Below, one piece after another: positions 1 to 9,962 of a DNA stretch of 64,000 nucleotides; position 1 is the stretch's first letter, and each line of letters begins with the position of its first letter. Source of the stretch: Semisulcospira habei. Taxonomy: Eukaryota; Mollusca; Gastropoda; Semisulcospiridae. The notes below the pieces were generated by a model. The model did no database searches. It was not told the DNA's origin and was given only the letters and a program-made list of their open reading frames with translations. The stretch is from the NCBI GenBank assembly GCA_036245525.1, contig BTPG01000003.1, positions 158,932,897 through 158,996,896 on the forward strand. Reading direction: 5' to 3'. The translations under genes and the position numbers were made by a program.

Positions 1-30
1 GCAGGACATCTTCTGCCGCGTTGAGGAGGC

Positions 31-290
31 ATGGTACCCTTCTTCTCTCCGCTTAGCCGACATCCTCACCTTGGCTGTTCCGGCAACTGGGCCCCTTACT
101 ACACCGATGTCACCGCCTTGACTGCGACGGCCGGCTGCGATCTGCTATGTCGAGGTACCTTCCGGCACGCTTGCTCTCTGCCGACCGAGTTGAGGAACCA
201 ACTACGCAGGGCGCCGCTCAGTGGAGAACTCCCTTGGCCCCACCTGGCAGACCGTCAAGGAGGCTAACAAGGACCGGTGGCACAGACGGC
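31..290 (+). pseudogene. DIRS gag C-terminal remnant (copy 1)
   Basis: Two frames carry pieces that line up with the gag tail of copy 2. The first gives GCDLLCRGTFRHACSLP, compared with NCDLMRRDSLLRSCPP near 5630. A frame-shifted continuation gives LGPTWQTVKEANKDRW, compared with FGPTWQRVRESSKDLW. Order and spacing match copy 2 (about 5610-5770), so this is homologous and not a chance match. The reading frame is broken and no start is visible. Confidence 0.6.
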
Positions 291-1949
291 ATCGCGCTGT
301 TGGCAGCACTGGAAGTAGCAGTCTTCCTGGGACACTGACGCAGAACGGGCCAGCATTCCGCACAGACCGTCGGACTGGATGGGCAGGGACCACTCTTCCG
401 CGGAGGCGCAGTTCGGAACTAGTCAGCTGGCAGCCGAGGGACGGAGGCGACGGTTCTGTGACACTGACAACGCGGTCCCGGGAACGAAGTGGCAGCCTTT
501 TCCCGGCGTGCGGCAGTTGGCTAGGAAGTAAGCAGTCTACCTTCGTAGGTCTAGGTGTCAGCGCGGGGTGAGGACTGGTCCGACCGACATCACTACGTGG
601 GCCGACTTCGCTCTCCTTCGCGTTAGCGGATGCAGTTCGGATTACGCACCTGTTGGGACGAGACGTCTCGTCTCTTCGCATCCTTCCCCCAGCGGAACAC
701 TGCCCTCCGGCATCGCATTGGCTTGCTCTTCGCTCCGCGGCGACCAAGCACTACAAGTCTTCTCCTCAGCCGACAGCTTCGGGACCTAGCGGAGGCGGTT
801 CACGTGACTGCGTGGAGTCAGCTTGGAGTTCTGGCGTTCTTCGGCGCCTGACCAGAGTAGATGAATTCACTCCCAACGGCCTGTTGTGCAGATACCCGCC
901 CGGCGGTGGTTGAGAGCGCGCTGGTGCAGGCAGGGCGCGCCCAGTGGTCTGACGAGGATGGAACAAGAGCCTTCCTGTTCCGCGTCTCGCTGGGGTGAAC
1001 GGGGTGCTGTGATGCGACAGTGGACGCTGTGGATCCATGCAGCCTGGGGCGCGAGTACCGGGAGATGAGACCTGGCAACAGCTGGGCTGGATCTTACAGT
1101 CGTAACCTTAGAGGTGGTCCTGCGCTCCGATCCCGTGACAGTACAGTCGACTCTTCTCGTACCCAAGCCGGCGGTTTTGGCGGCCGATCTTTGACCTGTC
1201 GGCTCAGCACAAGTTCCTCGGTGCCGCGGCAGATTGGCGACAGACAGAGTCCTGAGGGCAGCGGTGCGTCTCCAGGACTTTGTGACAGCTGGAGGTCCGA
1301 CGTCTAAACCAGTTGGTAAGCCTCGGCGGTAGGCAGGGTTTCTGCGCACGATTCTCCGTCGACTAGGCTGCTTACGCTATGGTTCCTTCGTGCGGATGAC
1401 ATCGAGGATGGAGTTCGTGGCCGTCCTTTTCGAGTACGACTCCCAGTAGGACGGGAGCAGTGCAGAGTAGGAGCAACCCTCAGAGCCTTACTTCGGGTTG
1501 ACTGTTAGGACTGCTGGCTCGCCAGCGGATCGCCTTGCAGCCTGACACTTCTTCTGCTTGGAGAGGAAGCGCTACGGCTGGTTCTGGAGAAGACTGACGT
1601 ATACAGGGGAGATGCTAGTGCTACTGAGGCCAGCTGCGCTTGGAGTAGTCGCCACGACCAGATCTTCCAGCTTCCCTGCTCGCCATTGAGAAGCGAAATT
1701 ATGAGGTTATAGAGGCTTGTGGCGGGGATGATAGTAGCGCACTCTGCAGCCACGAGGAGAGCCGCTCGGCGGCTACGAAGGTTGGTGGACATTCTCCTGG
1801 CTCGGTGCCCCTCGTCACTTCACCAGTCGTGGTCATCTCTTCCCCACGTGCCCTCCGCTGCAGCTCCCCACCCCACGCACGATGCTCAAGCAACTGTGAC
1901 AGCTGCCGTACCAGCCGTGCCCGGAACATCTCCTCCTCCACGCCTGGAG

Positions 1950-3298
1950 TTGTGTGGCGAGCCCTCTACCGCAGAGACTTCCCTAGCGCGGCAGTGGATG
2001 CGATCGCGACGGCTCGCAGACCCTCAACCAAACGAGTTATGAGGGGAAATGACGGGCGCGGTGTGCCGCGTGTGGCGACAACCTTCTCTCCCCACGGACT
2101 TCGTGAAGCTGGCGGAGTGCTTCCTCTGGCTATTCAACGACCAGGGACTGGCTCCATTACCATTCGGGGCTACCTAGCCATGATCGCCGACACCTACTGA
2201 CACTTGGGCCGGCCCGATCCTGGTAGCTGCAAAGACCTCGCTGATCTGATGGCCCACTTCAGTCTACAACACCCAGCGCTGCATTCGCTGTTGCCAAGAT
2301 GGGACCTACCTTGGGTGCTGACGTGGCTCAACTCCTCCGTTTGAACCCCTGTGGTTGGCGCGCTTGACAGATGTGACTCGAAGGACGTGCTTCCTGTTGG
2401 CCCTAGCCACGGCTTCCAGGGTCAGTGAGCTTCATGTGCTGTCCACACGCCCAGTTTCCCTGCAGTTCCGGACGGACGGCTCCGGGCAACTGCTACCTGA
2501 ACCTTCTTTCCTGGCCAAGACACGGTCTCCTTGACGGCCCCACAGATGAGGCCTTTTTTGCCACATCGGTCTGCATTGCCCGGCGCTGCGTTCGCTCTTG
2601 CCAAGATGGGTCTACCATGGGTGCCTACGTGGCTCAACTCCGTCTGCTGAACCTCTGCAGTTGGCGAGCTTGACGGATGTAACTCGGAAGGCGTTCTCCC
2701 GGTCGTCCCCAGCCTCAGCCTCCAGGGTCAGAGAACGTCGCGCGCTGTCGACACGGCCAGATTGCTTGCAGTTCCGGACGGATGGCGCCGTGCAACTGCT
2801 ACCTGAACCATCTTCTGGGCCAAGGCGCGGTCCCTTGGCGGCCCCACAGATGATGGCTATTCGCCTCTTACGTGTGACAGACTCCACCCTTGAGACCAGA
2901 CTACAGGACCCGGTGAGAACCTTACGTGTGTACCTGCGCTGGACCAAGCCTCGGCGCAGAGGACGTACCCACCTGTTTCTCCCTTTGTCCCCAGGTAGTC
3001 GTGACGTCTCAGCCCAAACCATCTCCTCCTGGAACAGTTGGGCGATTCGCTCTGCCTACCAGGACCTCACCCCAGATGCAGCCACACGTATGAACATCAG
3101 GGCGCACGAGGTCAGAGCCATGGCCGCAAGTCTCACTTCGACTGCAACTGCGCAGTCAAGGACTTTAGGGCGGCTGTGGCATGGCGAGCCGAGACCACAT
3201 TCGCACGCTTCTACCTGAGTTACCTCTCCGCCCAGCGGCAGAACCTCTCGCTGGTGGGAGACATCACAGCAGCGCAACACTCCCTCCCGGCGCCATAG
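1950..3298 (+). pseudogene. DIRS tyrosine recombinase (phage-integrase fold), frameshifted and internally duplicated
   Basis: This is the recombinase that would integrate the circular DIRS intermediate. The N-terminal part is readable in pieces: AVDAIATARRPSTKRV near 2000, then FVKLAECFLWLFNDQG and ITIRGYLAMIADTY around 2105-2200. The first catalytic Arg lies in TASRVSELHVL (about 2417-2445), and a second, duplicated version reads SASRVRERRAL (about 2715). The body continues through PVRTLRVYLRWTKPRRRGR and the box-II motif RAHEVRAMAAS (about 3100-3130). A frameshift near 3130-3160 moves the catalytic Tyr segment TTFARFYLSYL (about 3193-3225) to another frame, ending at a TAG at 3296-3298. At least three frame changes plus the duplication make this a pseudogene. 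The motif order (Arg, H-x-x-R, Tyr) is the DIRS order. Confidence 0.8.
2267..2857 (+). repeat. Direct tandem duplication inside the DIRS recombinase
   Basis: Sequence 2267-2550 is repeated, diverged, at about 2574-2857 with an offset near 306 bases. Shared landmarks are TTGCCAAGATGGG, CGTGGCTCAACTCC, CCAGGGTCAG, GCAGTTCCGGACGGA and GGCCCCACAGATGA. Both units encode the segment holding the first catalytic Arg. Their divergence shows that the duplication is not recent. Confidence 0.85.
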
Positions 3299-3416
3299 GC
3301 GCCGCAGGTATCTTAGCTAAAATTATCGGGAGTTTGCTGCGGGAGGGCGGGCCTGAGGGCAGGGTCGTTGGCATTAGGGGCGCTATAGCGGCACCCACCT
3401 CCTCTTCGGGATTCTT

Positions 3417-3775
3417 CCTATAAGTAATACTATCGGTAATATGTTTGGAGAAAACAAATGAATTTTTCTTTAAAATGAATTTTTTGGAAAAATACTTACC
3501 AATGGTATTACTCGAAGGTCCCTCCCACCTGCCCCGCTTGCCGCCAGTTCGCTAAGAAACTAAACTGAGGTATGCTGGGTAATCTCGTACCGGGTGGGAC
3601 TAAGGGGAGGCTATTCGGGTTATGGCTTGTCAATGGCCCCTCTCCTGCGAACACTCCCTGATACGGACACAACCAAATTTTGGCTAAAATTAGGCTAGCT
3701 AGGGAACATTCCTATAAGTAATACCATCGGTAAGTATTTTTTTAAAAAATTCATTTTAAAGAAAAATTCATTTTT
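3417..3775. repeat. DIRS terminal/internal complementary repeats at the junction of two copies
   Basis: The motif CCTATAAGTAATACYATCGG occurs directly at 3417-3439 and 3711-3733 and inverted at 3496-3518. The inverted copy and the third copy extend into a longer inverted repeat: 3455-3500 (AATGAATTTTTCTTTAAAAT core) is complementary to 3731-3775. DIRS elements have inverted termini and an internal complementary region near the 3' end, so this block is best read as the right end of copy 1 followed by the left end of copy 2, with about 190 bases between. Confidence 0.7.
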
Positions 3776-3975
3776 CGCCTTTTCTAAGTGTATCGAGGTA
3801 GGCCTCGGGTACTGTCATAGCCAGAAGTCCAGGAGTTTTCCGGACAGACAGTGACATTACTCTGTGGATATTTGTTTGACTCGTATTCGAACGACATTTC
3901 TCGGCGCGTTTCGTGTTCTGACAACGTGGCCGTTGTGCTCCTTTTACACCGTACCTTTGTTCTGTTTGTTGCAGA

Positions 3976-5985
3976 ATGCAAGTTCAGACGTGCCGGCGTT
4001 GTAAGAATTTTCAGTGGCCCACGGATAATCACTCCATCTGCCTACCGTGTTCTGGCTGCTCCTCTTCTCGGATGTGCAACGTGTGTGCCTCATGGCGAGA
4101 AATTCAATGGTCGCAGTTATGGGGGTTTTACCGCAGGGAACGACCCGCTCAACCCCAGGACCCACGCTTGCAGCCGGGTAGTCTGTCCGTCAGAAACACC
4201 CTTAATGCTGCTACGCCTTCTGCCATCACCGGCCCACGGCATGCGTTGTCGGATATCGTGGTGTCTGAACCGCTCGGACCAGCCGCCTTCTCTGCACCTG
4301 GTCTTCCCACTGTTGGTGGGACATCATAACCGTGGTGAGGAGTGCCCTAGCGCACAGCGGCAAAGCGACCGTGCCCCCTTAGCGAGCACACACGTGAGTA
4401 CACACCATTTATTGTCTTCTTCCACTCGACCTTCCGCGACGGTTACGAGTACCGCGCCTCAGCGTCTTCGGTCGCCCTCTCCCCCGGACGCTCGACGTTT
4501 TCGTTTTTCCGCCTCGGCCCGCAGGGGCTCAGTGGCCTTACGGCCCCCTTCTTTGGACCGTACTTTGGCTTCCTCGGTTCGGCGCTCTTCCTCTCGGGAC
4601 CGTCTCTCCCGCCCGCGCCACCGCCATTCCACGTCTTGTCGTTCGCGGAAGAATTCCTCTCCCCGCTTTGTTTTGTCTTCACGTATATCTTCGCAGGACC
4701 ATCGTCGTTCTCGCTCGAGTCTTGCGCGTTCTGTGGTAGGCTCTTCTCCACCTCCTGTTGTTCCGTTGACTAAGGGGGGGGCTCGCATCCTTCCAGACCC
4801 GATCTCTCTCTTCGTCGCCGACTTCCGTCGGCTTCCCCTCTTTCCCGGGACTCCTCTTTGCTTGCCTTCCGCTCTCCTTCCCCACGTTCAAGCGTTTGTC
4901 CAAATGTGGCCTCCAATGATGACGTTATTAGCTTGCACCCGGAAGACTCCGCTTCAGCCGTGTGGTCTCTTTGGCGATCGCTTTTACTCTTCTGAACGTG
5001 AGGGAATGGCCCTTTCTCCTTCCGCCTGTGGCGCTCTGGGGTCCGATGTGTGTGCGGCCTTAGACTCGGCTGCTAGACTGATTTCAAGCTTCCTTCCTCG
5101 GGACGTTTGCCTTTCGTCTCCTCCCATCAAGCGGAAGTCTTTGGCTCTGGTGGATGCCCACCTTCGGCCCAAACGTTTTAAATCGCTCCCTCAACCACCT
5201 GGTTTTCGCGCAATTACGGAGGCCTTTAATACGCTTCTCGGACAGGGACGTCTTGGTGACAAGCATTTTTTCTCGGATTTTCGATGGTTGGAGGACTTCG
5301 ATCTTACCTTCCAGCAGCGCTGGTATAATGGACACTCGCCCTTCTTCCTCTGTCCCCTTCCGTCAGTGGACTTGGACGCGAAAACCTTTCTGGGTGGCAG
5401 AGCGGCGGTTCGGCATATCATGCCTCCCTGCCTGGATACTACGGCGATTCGAATTTGAAATACCCTCGCGTGTTCCGGTTTTCTGGAACTGGCGACACAG
5501 GCTATTGTTTGTTGCACTGAAGAGTCTGGGCACTCCAGCGTTTCCAAGTTGGAGGATATTCGCAACATTGCTACAGTGCCCAATCGGGCAGCTTACCATC
5601 CCTCTTCTAACGCCTTAACGGGCATGGTTAATTGTGATTTGATGCGTCGCGACAGCCTCCTTCGTTCTTGCCCCCCTGTGTTAAGACGCAGCTCCGCCAA
5701 GCCCCCGTTGGTGGGTCGCATCTCTTCGGCCCGACTTGGCAGCGGGTGAGGGAATCCTCCAAGGACCTGTGGCCCAGCGCTCCTCGAAGTGACCGCCGTC
5801 ACTTTCCTCCCACCCGCAGGTCAGGGGGTCACGCCCTGCGGTTTCCCAGACCCACTTTCCGTACCCCAGCCAGAAACTCTTCTCGTTTTGGTCGACAGCC
5901 CCAGTTCGGTCGACCCCTCGCGGCCCCTTCCGCCTCCGCCTGGCCCCGACGCTCTCGGCGGCCCGGGCGTGGCTGGATCCAATGA
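3976..5985 (+). pseudogene. DIRS gag-like ORF, frame-disrupted
   Basis: The likely start is the ATG at 3976. It opens a Cys/His-rich N-terminus with paired CxxC motifs (CRRCKNF, CLPCSGC, CNVCASW), the zinc-ribbon-like head I associate with DIRS gag proteins. That frame stops at 4329. A long Ser/Arg-rich, low-complexity segment and a folded-looking domain follow in another frame, open from 3851 to 5458. It continues past the TGA at 5456-5458 to about 5749 (SSNALTGMVNCDLMRRD), then shifts again to FGPTWQRVRESSKDLW and an Arg-rich tail ending at 5985. Function (nucleocapsid role) is inferred from position and composition only. Confidence 0.6.
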
Positions 5986-6139
5986 CACTCCCCCGTCTCG
6001 ACCCCCGCCGACACCTTTTGGGTCGGCGGGAGGTTAGCCCTGCACAGCGACAAGTGGCGGTCGCTGCTGCCGGACGACCCTTGGATACATTGTCATCTGG
6101 GACAGTCTGCCACCACACCCCCCCCCCCCCCCCCCCTTT

Positions 6140-7339
6140 GTGGACTCAGTCACCGGCAGACCCCCCTTCCGCATGGAGACCGCGCGGGCGCTGCGGGCTG
6201 CCGTCCAACCTCTCGACTTTGCTATCAGTCTCGATCTCACAGACGCTTACTTCCACGTCCCAATCCACTCATCACGGCGCTTTCTCCGCTTCGCCTTCGG
6301 AGGACAGGTTTTTCAGTTCCGCGCCCTACCCTTTGGACTCAATCTCAGCCCCTGGGTCTTCACGAGACTTATGGATGCCGTCTTGGCCAGGGCCTGTCGG
6401 TCAGCCTCCAGCCCCTCGTCCAACTATCTGGATGACCTACTGCTTCGGAACCAGGACTCTATCGCCCTCGCGACGGACAGAGACTCGCTGCAGGATCTCC
6501 TTCGACGCCTAGGCTTCCAGGTCAACGAGGGAAAGTCAGACCTCTTGCCGTCTCATCGGATTATACACCTGGGCATGGAATTTCTGACCGACCTCAACAC
6601 TGTGTGTTTGCCCAAGCCTCGCATCCACAAGTTGATGGATCTTTCTCAGCTGGTGTACCTTGCCGACGTGGTGTCAGCTCGGACCTGGCTCCAGCTGCTC
6701 GGTCTCCTGAATGCGGCGTCCGATCTCTTGCCCCTAGGCAGGCTGTTTATGCGACCTCTCCAGCTTCATCTGCTATTACACTGGCACCCCTCCTTGGGCA
6801 ACCTCAACGCCTTGGTATCAGTCCCCCCCTTGATCAGGACCCACCTCCTCCGTTGGATGGACCCAGAGTGGCTTCGGTTGGGTGTTCCTCTCTACTCGCC
6901 CCCTCCTCGGCTTTCCCTTTGCACCGACGCCAGCCGCTCGGGTTGAGGCGCACATCTCCTGCCGTGCTTTTCTTCGATTTCGGGACAGTGGCCGCAGAGC
7001 CTTTCGGACAAGCACATAAACTGGCTAAAGCTACAGGCTGTCTGGTTGGCGCTCCGTCATTGGGAAATTCGTCTCCAGGGCCAAGGCGTGTTAGTGCTGT
7101 CCGACAACTCGATAGTAGTCTTTTACATCCAGAAGATGGGAGGGACACGATCTCCACCTCTTTGCATGCTCCTGTACCAGATGATGCTTTGGTGTCAGGA
7201 CCGCGGGATTTCTGTCAAGGCTCGCCACATTCCTGGACATCTGAATGTGTTAGCGGACTCCTTGTCCCGTCGTGGCCAACCTCTACACACCGAATGGTCA
7301 CTCAGTCCGGAGATTTTCAAGATGATATATATGATATAG
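6140..7339 (+). pseudogene. DIRS reverse transcriptase plus RNase H, one in-frame TGA
   Basis: One frame covers the RT palm and RNase H. Visible RT motifs are ISLDLTDAYFHVPIHS (motif A, catalytic Asp), LPFGLNLSPWVF (motif B) and NYLDDLLL (motif C, YLDD). RNase H motifs are LCTDASRSG (first catalytic Asp), VLVLSDNSIVV and ISVKARHIPGHLNVLADSLS. The only visible lesion is a TGA at 6944-6946, placed where family members have Trp in the DASxxGWGA motif (TGG to TGA). Downstream the same frame stays open to 7339. The poly-C tract at 6116-6136, just upstream, is a likely site of slippage. The methyltransferase or recombinase that would follow is absent because of truncation. Confidence 0.88.
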
Positions 7340-7568
7340 TGTGACTAAAATAGTTCAAGGATTGTGCCAGAATAGCTTGGCGCCTCTAGGTTACCCATAT
7401 CATACTGAGGCTAAAAGTTTCAAATTTGTACATTGCCATATGCAAGCTACATTATAGTACTTACAGATAAGGATATAGACCAATGGCTTTAGTTCAAGGG
7501 TGGTGCCAGAATAGCTTGGCGCCTAGAGGCGCCAAGCTATTCTGGCGCAACCCTTGAATTATTCATTA
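7340..7568. mobile_element. Chimeric hairpin MITE (V1 type)
   Basis: 7340-7391 is the left half of the common hairpin MITE, cut at the hairpin apex (GGCGCCTCTAG). It is followed at once by GTTACCCATATCATACTGAG, the far end of an inverted V1 copy that runs on through a complete core hairpin (7495-7555, GGCGCCTAGAGGCGCC apex). Two opposite-facing copies have been joined at the stem tip. The left edge abuts the truncated DIRS copy. Confidence 0.75.
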
Positions 7569-8105
7569 AGATGGCAGTTTAGCCCTTTTGCTTATTTGCT
7601 AAAAAGTCAGATATACATTTTGACATTTTTATTGTTAAGATGTCACATTGGGAGATTGGTAAAGTAATTTATGGGTAGTGCCAGATTAACTATTTCACCG
7701 CTATAGTCGACTTCAGAAAGTGTGTTTTGCTTTTTCATTGTCCATGTGCATGTCACATTCACTCCATGTTTATTGGAAACGTAAAAGGTGTCTTTGTAAT
7801 CCGTCAAAGTTATAGTCATAAATATGAACTTTATTTTATCAAATTAACATCTGCCCCCAATACACACACAAATTTGAAGTAAATATCTGAAGTAGTTTCT
7901 GAGATACAAGCCGTTAAAGAGACCCACTGTCCAGCAGTTCACCTAGCTGAAAATAAATTTGTTGCTGGCAACAGCTGTTTCTAAATAAATTTGAAATTGA
8001 AACAGTTAATGAATATGGCACTAATAACTATGATGGCTTACTCTCTGTACAGGGATCTCTTAAACATTATATGAGGTGCAAATTGGCTGATCTGTTTTGC
8101 TGCAG
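7569..8105 (+). other. Probable ST7 intron sequence, no feature seen
   Basis: AT-rich sequence between the MITE and the ST7 penultimate exon. A pyrimidine tract and TTGCTGCAG acceptor end at 8105. I see no ORF or repeat of note. Confidence 0.5.
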
Positions 8106-8245
8106 CTTTTCATGAAGTGTCGGTGTACCCAAAGAAGGAGCTGCCGTTTTTCATCTTGTTCACGGCGGGGCTGTGCTCCTTCACTGCATTGCTGGCTCTC
8201 CTTACTCACCAGTACCCCGAACCCATGGGCGTCATCGTCAGGACG
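8106..8245 (+). CDS. ST7: ST7 homologue, penultimate coding exon
   Basis: The exon encodes [18 protein letters not shown], then a hydrophobic segment [20 protein letters not shown], ending GVIVRT. This matches from memory the C-terminal region of ST7 (suppressor of tumorigenicity 7), a conserved animal membrane-associated protein whose biochemical role is unclear. The acceptor is TTTGCTGCAG ending at 8105 and the donor is ACG|GTAGAG after 8245. The exon begins with two bases of a split codon and ends in phase 0, which joins in frame to the next exon at 8626. The stretch [19 protein letters not shown] is a probable transmembrane helix. Upstream exons lie outside the window. Confidence 0.88.
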
Positions 8246-8625
8246 GTAGAGCACTTATTACCAAAAGTCCATGATTTGCAAATAATAGTTAACAGGTCAA
8301 GTGGCACTTTATGACATCAGTGAGTCTTTTTCAGAAAGGCAACTTTTATTTGTCTGGCGCGTGGTACTTAGACATTGTGAAAAAAAAGAACATTCATGAA
8401 ACATGATTGCATAGATGAAAGTTGGTAGATGTAAATCTGTAAATTCAAAATCTTTTGTATGGAAACCTTTTTTATACACAATTGTTGTGGGAAAATGTTT
8501 TTTAAAAAGCTTGTATTTGTCACCTTGCACATTTTCACCTATGTGTTTTTATAATGGACGCTGGTGGTGGATGTTTTAATGATGACCAGAGGACCTTGAA
8601 AACTTTATTTTGTGTGTTGTTTCAG

Positions 8626-8721
8626 ATGCTGGGCTGGCTGTACCTTCCCCTGAGCTACATTTTGGAGAAACTGGAAGCTATTCTGCCCTCCAACTTGCTG
8701 CATCAGCTCTCCCGCATCTAG
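8626..8721 (+). CDS. ST7: ST7 homologue, last coding exon and stop
   Basis: The acceptor TGTTGTTTCAG ends at 8625. The exon reads MLGWLYLPLSYILEKLEAIL then PSNLLHQLSRI and a TAG at 8719-8721 (31 codons). ST7 proteins end in a closely similar amphipathic segment (...MEKVESILPSSLWHQLTRI in vertebrates, from memory), including the terminal RI. The phase-0 join to 8245 is consistent. The intron 8246-8625 is 380 bases and unremarkable. With the preceding exon this fixes the gene orientation as plus. Confidence 0.88.
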   Translation: MLGWLYLPLSYILEKLEAILPSNLLHQLSRI

Positions 8722-8920
8722 ACCCTTCCAGCAGTTCACTTTAACCCATGACCCCTGACCCTGCCAACTGCTACTGTCCTTCCCCACCCCCAACCCCCCA
8801 CCCCCCCCCCCCACCCCCCTCCCCCACCCCACCCCCTCCCCCGGCCGCCTCTATTGCTTCACTGAAATTTGTGGTGAAATGCTGTCTTTCCCTCTGAATC
8901 AGGTGTATGTTGACTTAATA

Positions 8921-9003
8921 CCCTTTGGCTGTTGGTAGTGCTTTTGGATGCGGTGATTCCTGCAGGAATCTATGTGATCAAAAACACTACTGACAGCCAA
9001 ATG
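8921..9003. repeat. Hairpin element, family E (CCTGCAGG apex)
   Basis: The arms CCCTTTGGCTGTTGGTAGTG and CACTACTGACAGCCAAATGG are imperfect inverted repeats around GATTCCTGCAGGAATC. The same family recurs at 9336-9427, 12956-13044, 15096-15158 and 62883-62965, often ending in GGGTTAA. Confidence 0.75.
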
Positions 9004-9335
9004 GTTTGCAGTTATAGACTAAATCCAGATGACTTTCCTCAGTCTGAGGATCCAAGTGGTCAAATCTGCCAGCAGGTGGCATATTTTCTCACGAGATAAT
9101 GCAGCATGTTGCGGTTCATGAGAATCTATGACTCTTGCAGACAGAGTAGGCCCCTGAATGCTCCATCCCTTCCTCCCTCCTGTCTGTCGGGTGTCCCTGT
9201 CTTCATAGATTTATTTTTCTTGGTATGTTCAGTTTCTTGCTGCTGGCTTTGCAAGGCAGAAGCCATGTCCTCAAACCCATACACAATATGTTAAGGTAAA
9301 ATTTTGTTGACATAGCTCTTTCAGATCTACAATCT

Positions 9336-9427
9336 TTAACCCTTTGTCTCTCAGTGGCACTGCTTGTCACGATGATTCCTGCAGTAAATGAGCAAACGTC
9401 CCAACAAAAAGTGTTTCTGTCGGCCAC
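9336..9427. repeat. Hairpin element, family E, diverged
   Basis: Begins TTAACCCTTTGTCTCTCAGTGG, carries GATGATTCCTGCAG at the centre and returns through AAAAAGTGTTTCTGTCGGCCA. Arms are eroded compared with 62883-62965. Confidence 0.6.
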
Positions 9428-9495
9428 AGGTTTAAATCATAGTTTTGGTGACAGAACATGCAAAGCGTGAAGCACTTCTTCTTACCAATTACAGT

Positions 9496-9707
9496 TTAAC
9501 ACTTTTCATTCTGATACACTACTGCTTGAAATAAAATTGACGATGATAGTTCAAGGGTGGTGCCAGAATACCTTGGCACCTGAGGCGCCAAGCTATTCTG
9601 GACCCACCCTTGAACTAAAATAATTGATTTATCTCCTAATCTGTAATGTAGCCTTCATGGGACAATAAGCATTTTTTAAAAATCAGCCTCAGGATGTAAT
9701 GGGTTAA
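9496..9707. mobile_element. TTAA-ended hairpin MITE, variant V4
   Basis: Bounded by TTAA at 9496-9499 and 9704-9707. The core hairpin GTTCAAGGGTGGTGCCAGAA...TTCTGG.CCCACCCTTGAAC lies near 9548-9618. Outer arms differ from the other variants (CACTTTTCATTCTGATAC... and ...CAGCCTCAGGATGTAATGGG). An AATAAA lies at about 9531. Confidence 0.8.
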
Positions 9708-9854
9708 TGGTTACCTGAAAAAGACCCAGCATTGTTGTCAGTCTCTGTTATTCCATGTTCTAGTACATGTACGTCTTTACACCCTTTTGCTTACTAGTAC
9801 TCCTCACATATATACAAGCTGTGTCCCTTTACCTCTGCCCACCCACAGTAACTC

Positions 9855-9962
9855 CCCAGTAGCAAAATGTCTTTGGGCCCATGATGGCTGCAGTGGGCCC
9901 ACGCACAACTGTGCATGGGCCCATTGCGTCTGTCATGGACCCGAGGACCTTTGCTTACTGGG
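9855..9962. repeat. Hairpin element, family C (GGGCCC-rich)
   Basis: Inverted repeat from CCCAGTAGCAAAATGTC to GGACCTTTGCTTACTGGG. The arms are GC-rich with repeated GGGCCCA blocks and meet at CGCACAACTGTGC. Related copies lie at 12713-12821 and 61977-62042, and diverged ones at 60282-60352. Confidence 0.75.

Larger units (their letters stand above)
1..3520 (+). mobile_element. DIRS-type retrotransposon, copy 1 (3' portion, decayed)
   Basis: The 3' part of a tyrosine-recombinase retrotransposon enters the window from the left. Two landmarks define it. A remnant of the gag C-terminus near 150-290 parallels the second copy (GPTWQTVKEANKDRW here, GPTWQRVRESSKDLW at about 5722-5770). A DIRS-like tyrosine recombinase lies at about 1950-3298. 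The stretch 300-1900, where RT and RNase H should sit, shows no readable RT in any frame and appears heavily mutated or rearranged. The copy ends in inverted-repeat sequence at 3417-3520. DIRS elements normally run gag, RT-RNase H, recombinase, and move through a circular intermediate. This copy is clearly non-functional. Confidence 0.75.
3705..7339 (+). mobile_element. DIRS-type retrotransposon, copy 2 (3'-truncated)
   Basis: Starts with the inverted terminal repeat at about 3705-3775, then gag (about 3976-5985) and RT-RNase H (6140-7339), all on the plus strand. It stops abruptly just after the RNase H domain, where a hairpin MITE begins at 7340; the recombinase and right end are missing. 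It is head-to-tail with copy 1 and is a little less decayed in RT-RNase H than copy 1 is anywhere. Confidence 0.8.
8722..9495 (+). other. Probable ST7 3' UTR and downstream region
   Basis: Follows the ST7 stop. It contains a C-rich tract (8785-8842) and two hairpin elements of the PstI-apex family (8921-9003, 9336-9427). An AATAAA lies near 9531 inside the next MITE and could serve as a polyadenylation signal, but the true transcript end cannot be set from sequence alone. Confidence 0.45.

Noticed and set aside
202..747. 181-codon minus-strand ORF
   Set aside because: Lies antisense to the decayed DIRS copy in GC-rich sequence, has no recognisable domain and is probably chance.
4443..4788. 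Minus-strand Arg/Glu-rich ORFs
   Set aside because: Antisense of the Ser/Arg-rich gag segment; composition explains them.
8117..8314. 65-codon ORF running past the ST7 exon donor
   Set aside because: Only 8106-8245 is coding; the rest is intron read-through.
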